Assembly: GCA_964472265.1 (NCBI GenBank)
Contig: CAYYJO010000017.1
Span: forward strand, 1 to 33,347
DNA from: JAGNLA01 sp964472265
GTDB lineage: Bacteria > Caldisericota > Caldisericia > JAAYUI01
Direction: 5' to 3'
Length of the DNA stretch: 33,347 nt
In this document: in pieces, positions 1-8,023 of the stretch
How positions within the stretch are numbered: position 1 is the first letter of the stretch
Layout: every line of letters begins with the position of its first letter
Program-made: the position numbers and the translations under genes
The notes under the pieces: model-generated
Databases searched by the model: none
Told to the model about the DNA's origin: nothing
What the model saw: the letters and a program-made list of their open reading frames with translations, nothing else

Positions 1-903
1 GCGATCATCTATTCGTCTGGTTATCTAACAAACCTCACAACCGTTTCAACGCTTTGCCAGAGGGAAGACGAAATCTTCTGTGACAACCTGAATCACGCAT
101 CGATCATTGACGGCTGTCTGCTTTCAAGGTCGAAGTTTACAAGATTTGCCCACAACAGCGTTGAAGACCTGGACAAAAAGCTGACGGCTTCAAAGTCAAA
201 CGGCAAATTCATTGTTGTCGATGCGGTCTTCTCGATGGATGGAGACGTCACGCCTCTTCCAGACATCATCAGGGTTGCAAAAAAACATGAAGCACTCCTC
301 ATGGTTGATGAATCGCACTCACTGGGAGTCATAGGCAAAAACGGACTTGGAATCATGGAGCATTTCGGCATAAAAGACGGCGTGGACATAATCATGTGCA
401 GCCTCTCCAAGTTTGCCTCCATCACAGGCGGTTACATCGCTGCAAGAAAAGAAATCATCGACATGCTCAGGTACTTCTCAAGAGGCTATGTCTTTTCTGC
501 GCCAATGCCGCCGGGAACAGCGGCCGCAGCCCACAAGACTTTTGATATCCTTGAACAGGAGCCGTGGAGAGTCCACAAACTCAACGAAAACATCGCCTAC
601 TACCTCCAGGCCTTGAAGAAAGCCGGATTTGACACAGGCAACTCAACCACAGCCATTGTTCCGATCATCATCGGAGACGAGTGGTACGCTTACGAAATCT
701 CAAAGCAGTTGTTTGAAGCTGGCGTTTACCTTATGCCGATTCTCCCGCCTGCAGTGCCGGCAGGGACAGCGAGAATGCGCTGTAACGTCACATCAATGCA
801 CGAAAAAGCCGACATTGATTACATGGTTGAAACACTTGCCAAGGTCTGGAAAAGTGCAGGCATGGGTTCGATGAAGCTCCAGTACCAGACTGAATCGGTC
901 TGA
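1..903 (+). CDS. alpha-oxoamine synthase family PLP enzyme (AONS/KBL/SPT type), 5'-truncated
   Basis: Open from the first base of the window; 300 codons remain and the N-terminus lies outside. The visible part is the PLP-binding core and C-terminal domain of fold-type I aminotransferases that condense an amino acid with an acyl-CoA. Landmarks are NHASIIDG (cofactor-stacking region), the D-E-S-H-S-x-G cofactor-binding motif, and the Schiff-base lysine in SLSKFASITGGYIAA. The lysine context with its FAS-x-x-GG sequence looks somewhat more like serine palmitoyltransferase than like BioF, but sequence alone does not fix the substrate. Candidates are 8-amino-7-oxononanoate synthase, glycine C-acetyltransferase and serine palmitoyltransferase. 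No biotin or threonine-catabolism gene is adjacent inside the window. The gene converges on the minus-strand roadblock genes and shares a terminator with them. Confidence 0.9.
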   Translation, partial: AIIYSSGYLTNLTTVSTLCQREDEIFCDNLNHASIIDGCLLSRSKFTRFAHNSVEDLDKKLTASKSNGKFIVVDAVFSMDGDVTPLPDIIRVAKKHEALLMVDESHSLGVIGKNGLGIMEHFGIKDGVDIIMCSLSKFASITGGYIAARKEIIDMLRYFSRGYVFSAPMPPGTAAAAHKTFDILEQEPWRVHKLNENIAYYLQALKKAGFDTGNSTTAIVPIIIGDEWYAYEISKQLFEAGVYLMPILPPAVPAGTARMRCNVTSMHEKADIDYMVETLAKVWKSAGMGSMKLQYQTESV

Positions 904-914
904 TTGAGTTGAAT

Positions 915-950
915 AAAAAAAGGCCAGACTTTTGTCTGGCCTTTTTGTTT
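915..950. terminator. bidirectional intrinsic terminator
   Basis: A 13-bp stem made of five A-T pairs plus GGCCAGAC/GTCTGGCC, with a TTTT loop at 930-933. It is flanked by an A-run on the left and a T-run on the right, so it gives a GC-rich hairpin followed by U residues in both directions. It sits exactly between the convergent stops at 903 and 962. Confidence 0.9.
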
Positions 951-961
951 TGGATTGAGTT

Positions 962-2707
962 TTAATACTCGGTCAAATCATCCTTGTCGGCAAACGGATC
1001 AGCCTCGTCTTTGTCAAAAAGTGAATTCTTTTCAGAGTTCTTGAAGCTGTCAATTGCCTTGTTGAGCCTGTCAAGAACTGATGAAACATTTGGGTCGATC
1101 TCAGCCTGTTTCGCCGATTCATCAATTTTTGCTCTATCAGAAGTGAATTCGATGGCCTTTGCATGATCCTCTTCACCAGCCCTGATTATTGGGGATGGTT
1201 TCACATCATCAGGATTCGGCTGCTCGACCTCAATTTTTTCGGTTGTCGGTTCAAGGGTGTGGTCTTCATATGTTTTGCCGTATTCCTTCATTTCCTTCTG
1301 CTGGAATTCGACCGGTTCATGATGCTCAATCGAATCGTTCATCCGTCTTACTTCAACCGGTTTTACTTCCTCAGGCAGAATCCTTGTTCCGTCATATCTT
1401 TTTGTCAAAGTGGTTGGCTCAAGGACCGTTTCATCAACATGCTCAGTTTTGGGAATGATTGTTGGATCAGGCGAATCCTTTTTGGGTTCTTCGTGGTATA
1501 TCGGAACTTCGTTGTGCCATTTGACTTCCTGTGGTTTGACTTCTTCAGGATTTACCGCATCTTTTGCCGGAATATGTTCAGTTGTTGGCTCGAGAATGTG
1601 GTCTTCGTGATCTTTGCCGTAATCTTGCATCGGTTTTGGTTCAAACTCGGTTCTTTCGTGGCTGATTTCTGAATCATTCATGCGCCTGACTTCAACCGGT
1701 TTAGCCGGAACTGGCTTTTCAACTTCCGGCAACTTCTCAGTGGTTGGCTCAAGAACGTGGTCATCGTGTGTGACGCCATAATCCTGCATTGCTCTTTCCT
1801 TGAATTCAACAGTCTCATCCTTGATCTCAGAATCGTTCATGTGCCTGACCTCTGTCCGTTTGACATCGTCAGGAATGAATTTAACACCATTTTTCATGAA
1901 TGTTGTTGGTTCAAGGATCATCTCATCTTCGTGTTCTCTGACCGGTGATTGTGTTGGCTCCGGCTTGTCCTTGTGTGGTTCCTGATGGTAGATGGGTACC
2001 TCGTTGTGATATTTGATTTCTGAGGGCTTCACATCTTCAGGGTTGATCTTCACTTTTGGTTCAATCTTCTCTGTGGTTGGCTCGAGATCGGTGTGGTCGA
2101 GATAGGCTGGGCGCTTCACCGGCTCTTCGATGGAAATCCTGATGTCGCAGGGAATGTCCTTTTTTGCGCATTCGTCGGCAATCTGTCCTGCCAGTTCAAT
2201 TTTTTCCTTTAGGTCTTTTGGTACAGCATCGCCCTCTTCGTCTTCAAGCATGAGCTCGATCTGAACCTTATCTTCCGACTGGGCTTCTGCAAGCTCTCTT
2301 GCAAGCATGTGCACGTCTTCTTCAAGTTCACGCTCGACAACGATTTCAGAGACTGACTGAGCCAAATCATCCGAAAGCCTGTTGCCAACGAGCAGGAGAA
2401 GTCCAAGATTTACTTTTTTTCCTGCCATAATGAACAGGTTGAATGTACCCATTCCAAAAACGAGGATGTATCCGCCGTTTGAACGAATGAGTGTGTAATT
2501 GACTTCGCCTTTTCCAAGGAATTCCGAAGAAGCGTCTGACAGGCCGGTGATTGAAGTTGATGATGCAGCAATCGAGTCTGCAAAATCACAGTTTGGCGGG
2601 TAGCAGGCGATTCCGATTCCATCCGCGGTAGCTACAACAATCTGTTCACAGGTGGGGATTTTCTTGTACGCTTTCCCCATCATTTTCTCAATAATTCTGG
2701 TGTTCAT
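962..2707 (-). CDS. roadblock/LC7-domain protein with LEPTT repeat modules
   Basis: 581 residues. Residues about 15-125 form a roadblock/LC7 domain, the fold of MglB-type regulators of small Ras-like GTPases. Residues about 126-200 are acidic and charged. Residues 208-489 contain six LEPTT motifs (at 208, 265, 319, 372, 429, 485) that bound five modules of 53-57 residues. Two module types are visible: type A carries HNEVPIYHxEP (234, 398) and type B carries MNDSEI or MNDSI plus EF and M-x-x-YG motifs (290, 343, 456). The order is A-B-B-A-B. A charged tail of about 90 residues follows, predicted helical around 535-560. No signal peptide or membrane segment is seen. The ATG overlaps the stop of the small roadblock gene by four bases (ATGA) and has an AAGGAG site, so the two are probably co-translated. 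The domain call is confident; the repeats match no family I recognise, and partner binding or scaffolding is inference. Confidence 0.85.
   Translation of the reverse strand: MNTRIIEKMMGKAYKKIPTCEQIVVATADGIGIACYPPNCDFADSIAASSTSITGLSDASSEFLGKGEVNYTLIRSNGGYILVFGMGTFNLFIMAGKKVNLGLLLLVGNRLSDDLAQSVSEIVVERELEEDVHMLARELAEAQSEDKVQIELMLEDEEGDAVPKDLKEKIELAGQIADECAKKDIPCDIRISIEEPVKRPAYLDHTDLEPTTEKIEPKVKINPEDVKPSEIKYHNEVPIYHQEPHKDKPEPTQSPVREHEDEMILEPTTFMKNGVKFIPDDVKRTEVRHMNDSEIKDETVEFKERAMQDYGVTHDDHVLEPTTEKLPEVEKPVPAKPVEVRRMNDSEISHERTEFEPKPMQDYGKDHEDHILEPTTEHIPAKDAVNPEEVKPQEVKWHNEVPIYHEEPKKDSPDPTIIPKTEHVDETVLEPTTLTKRYDGTRILPEEVKPVEVRRMNDSIEHHEPVEFQQKEMKEYGKTYEDHTLEPTTEKIEVEQPNPDDVKPSPIIRAGEEDHAKAIEFTSDRAKIDESAKQAEIDPNVSSVLDRLNKAIDSFKNSEKNSLFDKDEADPFADKDDLTEY
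1241..2086 (-). repeat. coding repeats: five LEPTT-bounded modules
   Basis: The region encodes residues 208-489 of the roadblock protein. Six LEPTT motifs recur at intervals of 57, 54, 53, 57 and 56 residues. Between them two alternating segment types are conserved, HNEVPIYH and MNDSEI. The repeats are diverged at DNA level, so this is an old duplication rather than a recent slippage tract. Confidence 0.9.
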
Positions 2708-3066
2708 TGCAGGATCTCCTTGATGACTGGCGCTGCCCTGTTCATCATGTAGCGCGCCTTGCCGATGTTGCCTGAATTACCGATGATTACGAGCAAGAAA
2801 TACGGATAGTCGTCAACCATCTGCGTCAGAAAGTGATACTTTTCAGTCGACTCCAGAGTTCCGGTCACCGGACCGGCATTGATGGAAAGTGCAGTTTTCG
2901 CAAGCGAATTGATAACCGAAGCGAACTCAGCCGAGACCTCGGTTATGTCCATCTCAACACCTGCTGAAACTTCCGCAATGGACAGCCCGTCAAGACCAAC
3001 GATTGCGGCCGCGTAAAAATCAGACAGTTCCAGCTCCAATTCCTCCAGCACATTCTCAAGCTCCAC
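2704..3066 (-). CDS. small roadblock/LC7 (MglB-like) protein
   Basis: 120 residues from a GTG start at 3066. This start is chosen because AAGGAGG lies five bases upstream of the GTG and the resulting length is normal for a stand-alone roadblock protein. An in-frame TTG at 3129 would add 21 residues, but it has no ribosome site and coincides with a likely -35 element. The body shows the roadblock pattern: an amphipathic helix (VELENVLEELELELSD), a strand with AAAIVGLDGLSIAEVS, a central helix, and a strand with YFLLVIIG before a last helix. Such proteins dimerise and act as GAPs or scaffolds for MglA/Arf-like GTPases. A GTPase of that class is encoded at 12664-13233 in this window, and a functional link to it is inferred only. 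The stop overlaps the next gene by four bases. Confidence 0.85.
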   Translation of the reverse strand: MELENVLEELELELSDFYAAAIVGLDGLSIAEVSAGVEMDITEVSAEFASVINSLAKTALSINAGPVTGTLESTEKYHFLTQMVDDYPYFLLVIIGNSGNIGKARYMMNRAAPVIKEILQ

Positions 3067-3101
3067 GATGGCCTCCTTAAGACATAAGAATCCTAATAAT
3101 G

Positions 3102-3129
3102 ATGCTACTTTGAAATCACACGCAGTCAA
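3102..3129 (-). promoter_or_regulatory. candidate sigma70-type promoter for the roadblock pair
   Basis: On the minus strand TTGACT (3129-3124) is followed after 16 bases by TAGCAT (3107-3102), then by AAGGAGG and the GTG start at 3066. Match to consensus is moderate: -35 has 5 of 6 bases and -10 has 4 of 6. Confidence 0.45.
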
Positions 3130-3169
3130 CCCCTTTAAAAACCTGACTTTTATTTTGTTTTAGGCAGTG

Positions 3170-3175
3170 TATAAT
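3170..3175 (+). promoter_or_regulatory. candidate -10 element (TATAAT) of the 16-gene run
   Basis: A perfect TATAAT ends only 8 bases before the ATG at 3184. The -35 region (CTTTTA at 17-bp spacing) is poor. If used, transcription would begin within about 2 bases of the start codon, giving a leaderless mRNA. No Shine-Dalgarno site precedes the ATG, which fits that reading. Confidence 0.45.
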
Positions 3176-3183
3176 GTTGCCAA

Positions 3184-4554
3184 ATGGCTAAATGGCTTGT
3201 TGGTAATAGATTTTCCCGCTTTGTGTTGTCAAGGTCGAAAAGATTGGCGCGCATTTCACTTGAGATAATCGGCGGAAAACGTAAGGGAACCTTTTCCGAA
3301 AGGTTTTATACGTTTTTCTTCGGGCTTGTTCTCAGGATGTTTATGGGTAGCGCAGGCGTCCCATGGTCGGAAGTGAAAAAATCACTGTCTGATCCTGGCA
3401 TTGCAAGGTGCTTCATGATCGTTGTGGACAGCCTGATAAAGTATGGCTACAACACACCGCTCATTGTCACGGCACCATTTTCTGTGGTATTCAATCTGAC
3501 AAACAGGTGCAATCTCCTGTGTCAGCACTGTTTCCAGAAAGCTTCGATAGATCAGAAGGATTTGATGACCAAGGCGCAGAAGCTGTCAATCATTGACCAG
3601 CTGGATGAGGCTGGAACGGCCGCAATAACCTTCTCTGGCGGAGAACCGCTCATGTCCGATGATTTCTGGGAGATTGCCGGCTATGCTTCGTCGAAAGGCA
3701 TTTTTGCCTCCATCGACACAAACGGAACCTTGATTGATAACCAGATCGCTTCAAAGCTCGTTGAATTCGGCATCAGATACGCCCAGGTCTCAATCGACTC
3801 CCCTGATCCAAAAGTCCATGACCAGTTCAGGGGAATGGATGGCGCTTTCAACCTGAGCATGAAAGGTGTTGCAGCGATGAAGGCTGTTGGCATGTACCTT
3901 TCAATGGGCGTCACCCTCACTGCTTTCAATGCCGACAAGATCGACGAGTTTGTTGATCTTGCCAAAAAACACCATTTCAACAGGATTGTTTTCTATCACC
4001 TCATTCCGGTTGGAAGGGGTGAATCGATCAAAAACCTTGACCTTACGCCTAAACAAAGGGCTGAAGTCATGGAAAAGCTTGCAAAGATTGATGATCCCGA
4101 GATTGAAGTGCTCTCTGAAACGCCTCATTTTGCAACGGAATCAGCGATGGTTGATGGACGTGGAGAACAAAAGCTGCCGGATTCAAACTGCTTTCCGATC
4201 ACTGCCTATTTCAACATGGGCAAGAACCGAAGATACATGAAGTCTTTGAGGTTCGTTTTCGGGGGTTGTCCAGCAGGCAGGCTCTACGCCAACATTCAGC
4301 CCAACGGAGACCTGACACCGTGCATGTTTTCGCCGTTCTATCCGGTCGTCGGCAACCTGACAAGGCAAACCCTTAAAGAAGCATGGCTGGGATTTGAGAT
4401 TCTTTGGGACAGGTCAAAACTCAAAGGCATCTGTGGAAACTGCAAACACAGGATCGAATGTGGCGGATGCAGGGCAAGGGCTGCCGGAATGGGCGATGCT
4501 CTCGGGCCAGACTATGGGTGCTACACAAATCGTTATATGGAGGCAATAAAGTGA
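3184..4554 (+). CDS. radical SAM/SPASM protein of unknown substrate
   Basis: 456 residues. The first ~100 residues are basic and partly hydrophobic and precede the barrel. The radical SAM cluster motif C-x3-C-x2-C is at C109, C113, C116 (CNLLCQHC), followed by the SAM-binding SGGEPL segment. The C-terminus has a SPASM auxiliary-cluster pattern: C362-x12-G-x4-C380, then C417, C420, C426, C429 (the GGCRARA type) and C446. This layout resembles the AhbC/AhbD/NirJ/PqqE branch, which modifies haem precursors or peptides. No haem, PQQ or obvious precursor-peptide gene is nearby, so the substrate is unknown. The ATG has no ribosome site but lies just after a TATAAT. Its stop overlaps the GTG of pheS (GTGA), making it the first gene of the long run. 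Confidence 0.85.
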   Translation: MAKWLVGNRFSRFVLSRSKRLARISLEIIGGKRKGTFSERFYTFFFGLVLRMFMGSAGVPWSEVKKSLSDPGIARCFMIVVDSLIKYGYNTPLIVTAPFSVVFNLTNRCNLLCQHCFQKASIDQKDLMTKAQKLSIIDQLDEAGTAAITFSGGEPLMSDDFWEIAGYASSKGIFASIDTNGTLIDNQIASKLVEFGIRYAQVSIDSPDPKVHDQFRGMDGAFNLSMKGVAAMKAVGMYLSMGVTLTAFNADKIDEFVDLAKKHHFNRIVFYHLIPVGRGESIKNLDLTPKQRAEVMEKLAKIDDPEIEVLSETPHFATESAMVDGRGEQKLPDSNCFPITAYFNMGKNRRYMKSLRFVFGGCPAGRLYANIQPNGDLTPCMFSPFYPVVGNLTRQTLKEAWLGFEILWDRSKLKGICGNCKHRIECGGCRARAAGMGDALGPDYGCYTNRYMEAIK

Positions 4555-5654
4555 GTGACGCTGGAAAAGTCAGGGAACTAGGAGAAAAACTCCTGAGCCA
4601 GTTTCCGCAACTGAAAGAATCATTGAACATTGAAGAATCCATCAAGCATGCATTTGCCGAAATTAATGGGTTTACCAAAGAGGCCGGTGAGAATCTTTCG
4701 AACATGCAAACCAATCTCTTTGGAAGAAAAGGTGTTGTCACCGGACTTCTAAGGGAACTTGGTAAACTTGACCCAGATAAACGCAAGGAATTTGGCCAGA
4801 TACTCAACGATTTCAAAAACCACCTCGATGGACAAATTGAATTCCAACTTGAGAAGTTCAGAAGATTCCAGCGTGAAGAAGCCCTCAAGTCTGAAACCAT
4901 CGACATAACCATGCCAGGCAGAAAGCCAAACTATGGCACGGTTCATCCCCTGACAATCGTTCAGGAAGAGATAACCGAAATATTCCACAAGCTCGGATTT
5001 GAGGTCAAACAGGGACCACATATCGAAACAGATTTCTACAACTTTGAAGCCCTGAATTTCCCGCAGTGGCACCCGGCACGAGCCATGCAGGACACATTTT
5101 ATATCGACGGAGACAGGCTTCTGAGAACTCACACCTCGCCGGTTCAGGTTAGAACGATGCTTGAGCAGAAACCACCGATCAGGATGATTGCCATGGGATC
5201 GTGCTTCAGGCGTGATGCACTCGACGCAACCCACTCCCCTTACTTCAACCAGGTTGAAGGCCTGATGGTCGACAAAAACATTGGCTTCTCTGATTTGGCC
5301 GGAATCATTTCAATCATTTTGTCCGAACTGTTTGGCGGTGACGTGAAGGTCAAGTTCCTGCCGTCATATTTCCCGTTTGTCGAACCAGGTGCCGAAACGC
5401 TTGCTTCATGTCCATTCTGTGGTGGTAAAGGCTGCAACATCTGCCAGCAATCAGGCTGGATTGAGATGGGTGGTTCAGGAATGGTTCACCCGAACGTACT
5501 TCAAAAATGCGGCATTGACCCTGAAATCTACCAGGGTTTTGCATTTGGCTGGGGAATAGAGCGAATCGCCATCATGAAGTTCGGAGTCAAGGACATAAGG
5601 GAGTTCACAGCCTGTGATGCCCGCTTCCTTTCGCAGTTTGGAGGCGTAAGATGA
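4551..5654 (+). CDS. pheS: phenylalanyl-tRNA synthetase alpha subunit
   Basis: 367 residues. It charges tRNA-Phe as an alpha2-beta2 enzyme with PheT. The GTG at 4551 is chosen because GGAGG lies seven bases upstream and it overlaps the previous stop as GTGA; the open frame runs further 5' but has no better start. The N-terminal ~95 residues form the tRNA-contacting coiled coil. Class II motifs follow: THTSP, the motif 2 region with FRRDALDATHSPYFNQVEG, and motif 3 GFAFGWGIERIAIMKFG. Four cysteines (287, 290, 295, 298, CPFCGGKGCNIC) resemble the cysteine insert of Bacillus-type PheS. Length and motifs are normal. Confidence 0.97.
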   Translation: MSDAGKVRELGEKLLSQFPQLKESLNIEESIKHAFAEINGFTKEAGENLSNMQTNLFGRKGVVTGLLRELGKLDPDKRKEFGQILNDFKNHLDGQIEFQLEKFRRFQREEALKSETIDITMPGRKPNYGTVHPLTIVQEEITEIFHKLGFEVKQGPHIETDFYNFEALNFPQWHPARAMQDTFYIDGDRLLRTHTSPVQVRTMLEQKPPIRMIAMGSCFRRDALDATHSPYFNQVEGLMVDKNIGFSDLAGIISIILSELFGGDVKVKFLPSYFPFVEPGAETLASCPFCGGKGCNICQQSGWIEMGGSGMVHPNVLQKCGIDPEIYQGFAFGWGIERIAIMKFGVKDIREFTACDARFLSQFGGVR

Positions 5655-8023
5655 GGATTTCAAAAAACTATATCGAATCAATCATAAACTGGGGTCTTTC
5701 TTTCGACCAGATTTCAGAAGGATTCAAAATTCTTGGCATCGAAGTCGAAGGCGTTGAAGTCAGGGACAGGGTGAAAGGCTCTGTTTTTGGCAAGATTCTC
5801 TCGCTTGAAAAAGCAACCGAAAAGCTTCAGATGGCAAAGGTTCAGGTTTCACCGGATAAAACTGTAAACGTTGTAACAAACTCCAAAACTGTTGCAATTG
5901 GAGATGTCGTAGCTGTTTGTTTGCCCGGCGGAAAAGTCGGCGATCGGGATGTCACAGTGGCTGCCATCCAGGGATTCACTTCAGAAGGAGTGATGCTCTC
6001 ATCGACGGATTTTGGCATTGAACCTGACATCCTGCCTGCTTCAGAGCGTGAAGGAGTCTGGATTTTCCCAAAGGACACACCGCTTTTTTCAGACCCAGCC
6101 AAAACCTTCTGGCTAACTGACACGATCCTTGAACTCAAGATAACGCCAAACCATCCTGAATGGCTGTCAGTTCGTGGATTGATCAGGGAAATTGCGTTAA
6201 CGTACTGGAGAATTAACGGGAAAATGCCGGAGATTCCATCGCTGGATCTCAAACATTCAGATAATGGCTTGAAAACCTCCGATAAACTCAAGCTTGAGAT
6301 TGAATCAGCCGAGGACTGTCCAAGGTATGTCGGCGTTCTGGCCGATGTTTCGCCTGTGCCATCCGGTTTTGAAATCAAAAGAAAACTCCTCTCAGCTGGA
6401 CTCAGACCGGTTAGCAACATTGTCGATGCAACAAACCTCGCCATGTATGAAGATGGCCAACCAACCCATGCCTTTGATGCCGATAAAATCACATCTGGCA
6501 CTGTCAGAGTTGCCAGAACCAAAGCCAACATGGAGTTTACAACGCTTGATGGGGTCAAGAGAAGCCTTCCGGTTGGAACCCTGATGATCTGGGATGGTGA
6601 CAAACCGATTGGAATAGCCGGCGTTATGGGCGGTTCTGATTCCGAGGTGTCGGATTCAACAAAGCGAATATTCCTTGAATCAGCCTACTTCAATCCGCTT
6701 CTGATTGCCAAAACCTCCATGCTGCTTGGTTTGAGGTCTGAGGCTTCGACACGTTTTGAAAAAGGCGCTGACTTTGAACAGTCAGGCAAAACGGCAGACA
6801 AAGTTTTTGCGCTTTCAGGGATTGTTCCCTGCCTGCCAGTCGATTACTTTCCAGAAACCAAACGGAGAGTTGTTCCGGTCAGGATTCCAAGGATGAAGAA
6901 AATTCTTGGTTTTGATCTTAATATTGAAAGAGTCTGCCAGGGTCTCGAAATTCTTGGGATAAAGGTTGAAAAGGGTGATCCTTTCATGTGCGAAATCCCT
7001 GGAAACCGCCACACAGATTTAAAGGCTGAAATCGATCTGATTGAAGAAGCGGTCAGAGCTGTAGGCTATGACGAAATTCCAACCACTTTCCCGGTCATAA
7101 CCGAAAGAACGATGAAGGAATCGGCATTATTCGGGCTAGAAAGACGAGTAAGGCGCATCATGTCAGGCATGGGCTTGATGGAAGTCCACTCAAAAATGCT
7201 TACATGCGAAGAAGAGTTGAAGCTGCTTGGCATGGACGCATGGATCGACAGTTCACCCAAGATTCTCAACCCAATGACGACTGACTCAACGTTGATGAGA
7301 CCCCTCGCCGAAATCGGGATCATTCAGATCGCAGCGTACAACACCAGGCAAAGGAACACTGACCTTGGAATGTTCGAAGTCGGTTCGCAATATGGCCCGG
7401 AACTCCGCAAACTCACGATAATGCTGACCGGCAGAAAACACAGCTCATGGTCAGAAAAAGCCGATTACGACTACTTTGATCTGAAAGGTTCCATTGAAGC
7501 CCTGTTTGAATCGCTGTTGCTCGAAAAAATCGAATTCACAGCCAACGAAACCTCATATTTCCACCCTTATAGACAGGCAAAAATTGTTGTGAGCGGTCAG
7601 GCGGCTGGCTATATGGGTCAGCTTCATCCAGAAATATCTGGAAAACTCGACATCCCAACGCCGGTATTCGTTGCAAGCCTTGATCTTGAAACACTCTCAA
7701 AGCTTGTCTCGGAAAAAATAGAGGCTAAACCAACACCAATCTACCCACAGGTTCTGAGGGACATCGCCATCCTCGCACCAAATTCTCTATCAAATGCCGA
7801 TCTCGAAAGCATTATCAGGATGAATGGCGGAGAATATCTTGAAACAATAAAACTCTTTGACCTTTACGCCGGTGATTTTGCCCGTGAAGACAAGCGTTCG
7901 ATGGCCTACTCACTGACATTCTCGAAAGGAACCGGCTCGCTGACAGGTGAAGAAATTGACACAGTAATATCCAATATTTCCAAAGCTTTGGAGGCAAAGG
8001 GAGCCACTCTCAGATCGGCATGA
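5651..8023 (+). CDS. pheT: phenylalanyl-tRNA synthetase beta subunit
   Basis: 790 residues, the usual length. Domain order is canonical: an N-terminal domain, an EMAP/OB-type tRNA-binding domain (about 40-150), the B3/B4 domain (about 205-380, containing RPVSNIVDATNLAMYEDGQP), B5 (about 400-470), a catalytic-like core, and the C-terminal FDX-ACB anticodon-binding domain (about 697-790, containing YPQVLRDIAIL). B3/B4 is the usual editing site against mischarged Tyr. The ATG overlaps the pheS stop (ATGA), consistent with translational coupling and equal subunit supply. Confidence 0.97.
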   Translation: MRISKNYIESIINWGLSFDQISEGFKILGIEVEGVEVRDRVKGSVFGKILSLEKATEKLQMAKVQVSPDKTVNVVTNSKTVAIGDVVAVCLPGGKVGDRDVTVAAIQGFTSEGVMLSSTDFGIEPDILPASEREGVWIFPKDTPLFSDPAKTFWLTDTILELKITPNHPEWLSVRGLIREIALTYWRINGKMPEIPSLDLKHSDNGLKTSDKLKLEIESAEDCPRYVGVLADVSPVPSGFEIKRKLLSAGLRPVSNIVDATNLAMYEDGQPTHAFDADKITSGTVRVARTKANMEFTTLDGVKRSLPVGTLMIWDGDKPIGIAGVMGGSDSEVSDSTKRIFLESAYFNPLLIAKTSMLLGLRSEASTRFEKGADFEQSGKTADKVFALSGIVPCLPVDYFPETKRRVVPVRIPRMKKILGFDLNIERVCQGLEILGIKVEKGDPFMCEIPGNRHTDLKAEIDLIEEAVRAVGYDEIPTTFPVITERTMKESALFGLERRVRRIMSGMGLMEVHSKMLTCEEELKLLGMDAWIDSSPKILNPMTTDSTLMRPLAEIGIIQIAAYNTRQRNTDLGMFEVGSQYGPELRKLTIMLTGRKHSSWSEKADYDYFDLKGSIEALFESLLLEKIEFTANETSYFHPYRQAKIVVSGQAAGYMGQLHPEISGKLDIPTPVFVASLDLETLSKLVSEKIEAKPTPIYPQVLRDIAILAPNSLSNADLESIIRMNGGEYLETIKLFDLYAGDFAREDKRSMAYSLTFSKGTGSLTGEEIDTVISNISKALEAKGATLRSA

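Noticed and set aside
3163..3181. Inverted repeat GGCA...TGCC across the TATAAT upstream of the radical SAM gene, as an operator.
   Set aside because: The arms are only four bases and the centre is not symmetric; it could easily be chance.
5842..6603. Long open frame on the minus strand inside pheT (253 codons), and similar antisense frames at 20169-20870 and 14414-15070.
   Set aside because: They are shadows of strongly conserved plus-strand genes, lack ribosome sites, and resemble no protein I recognise.
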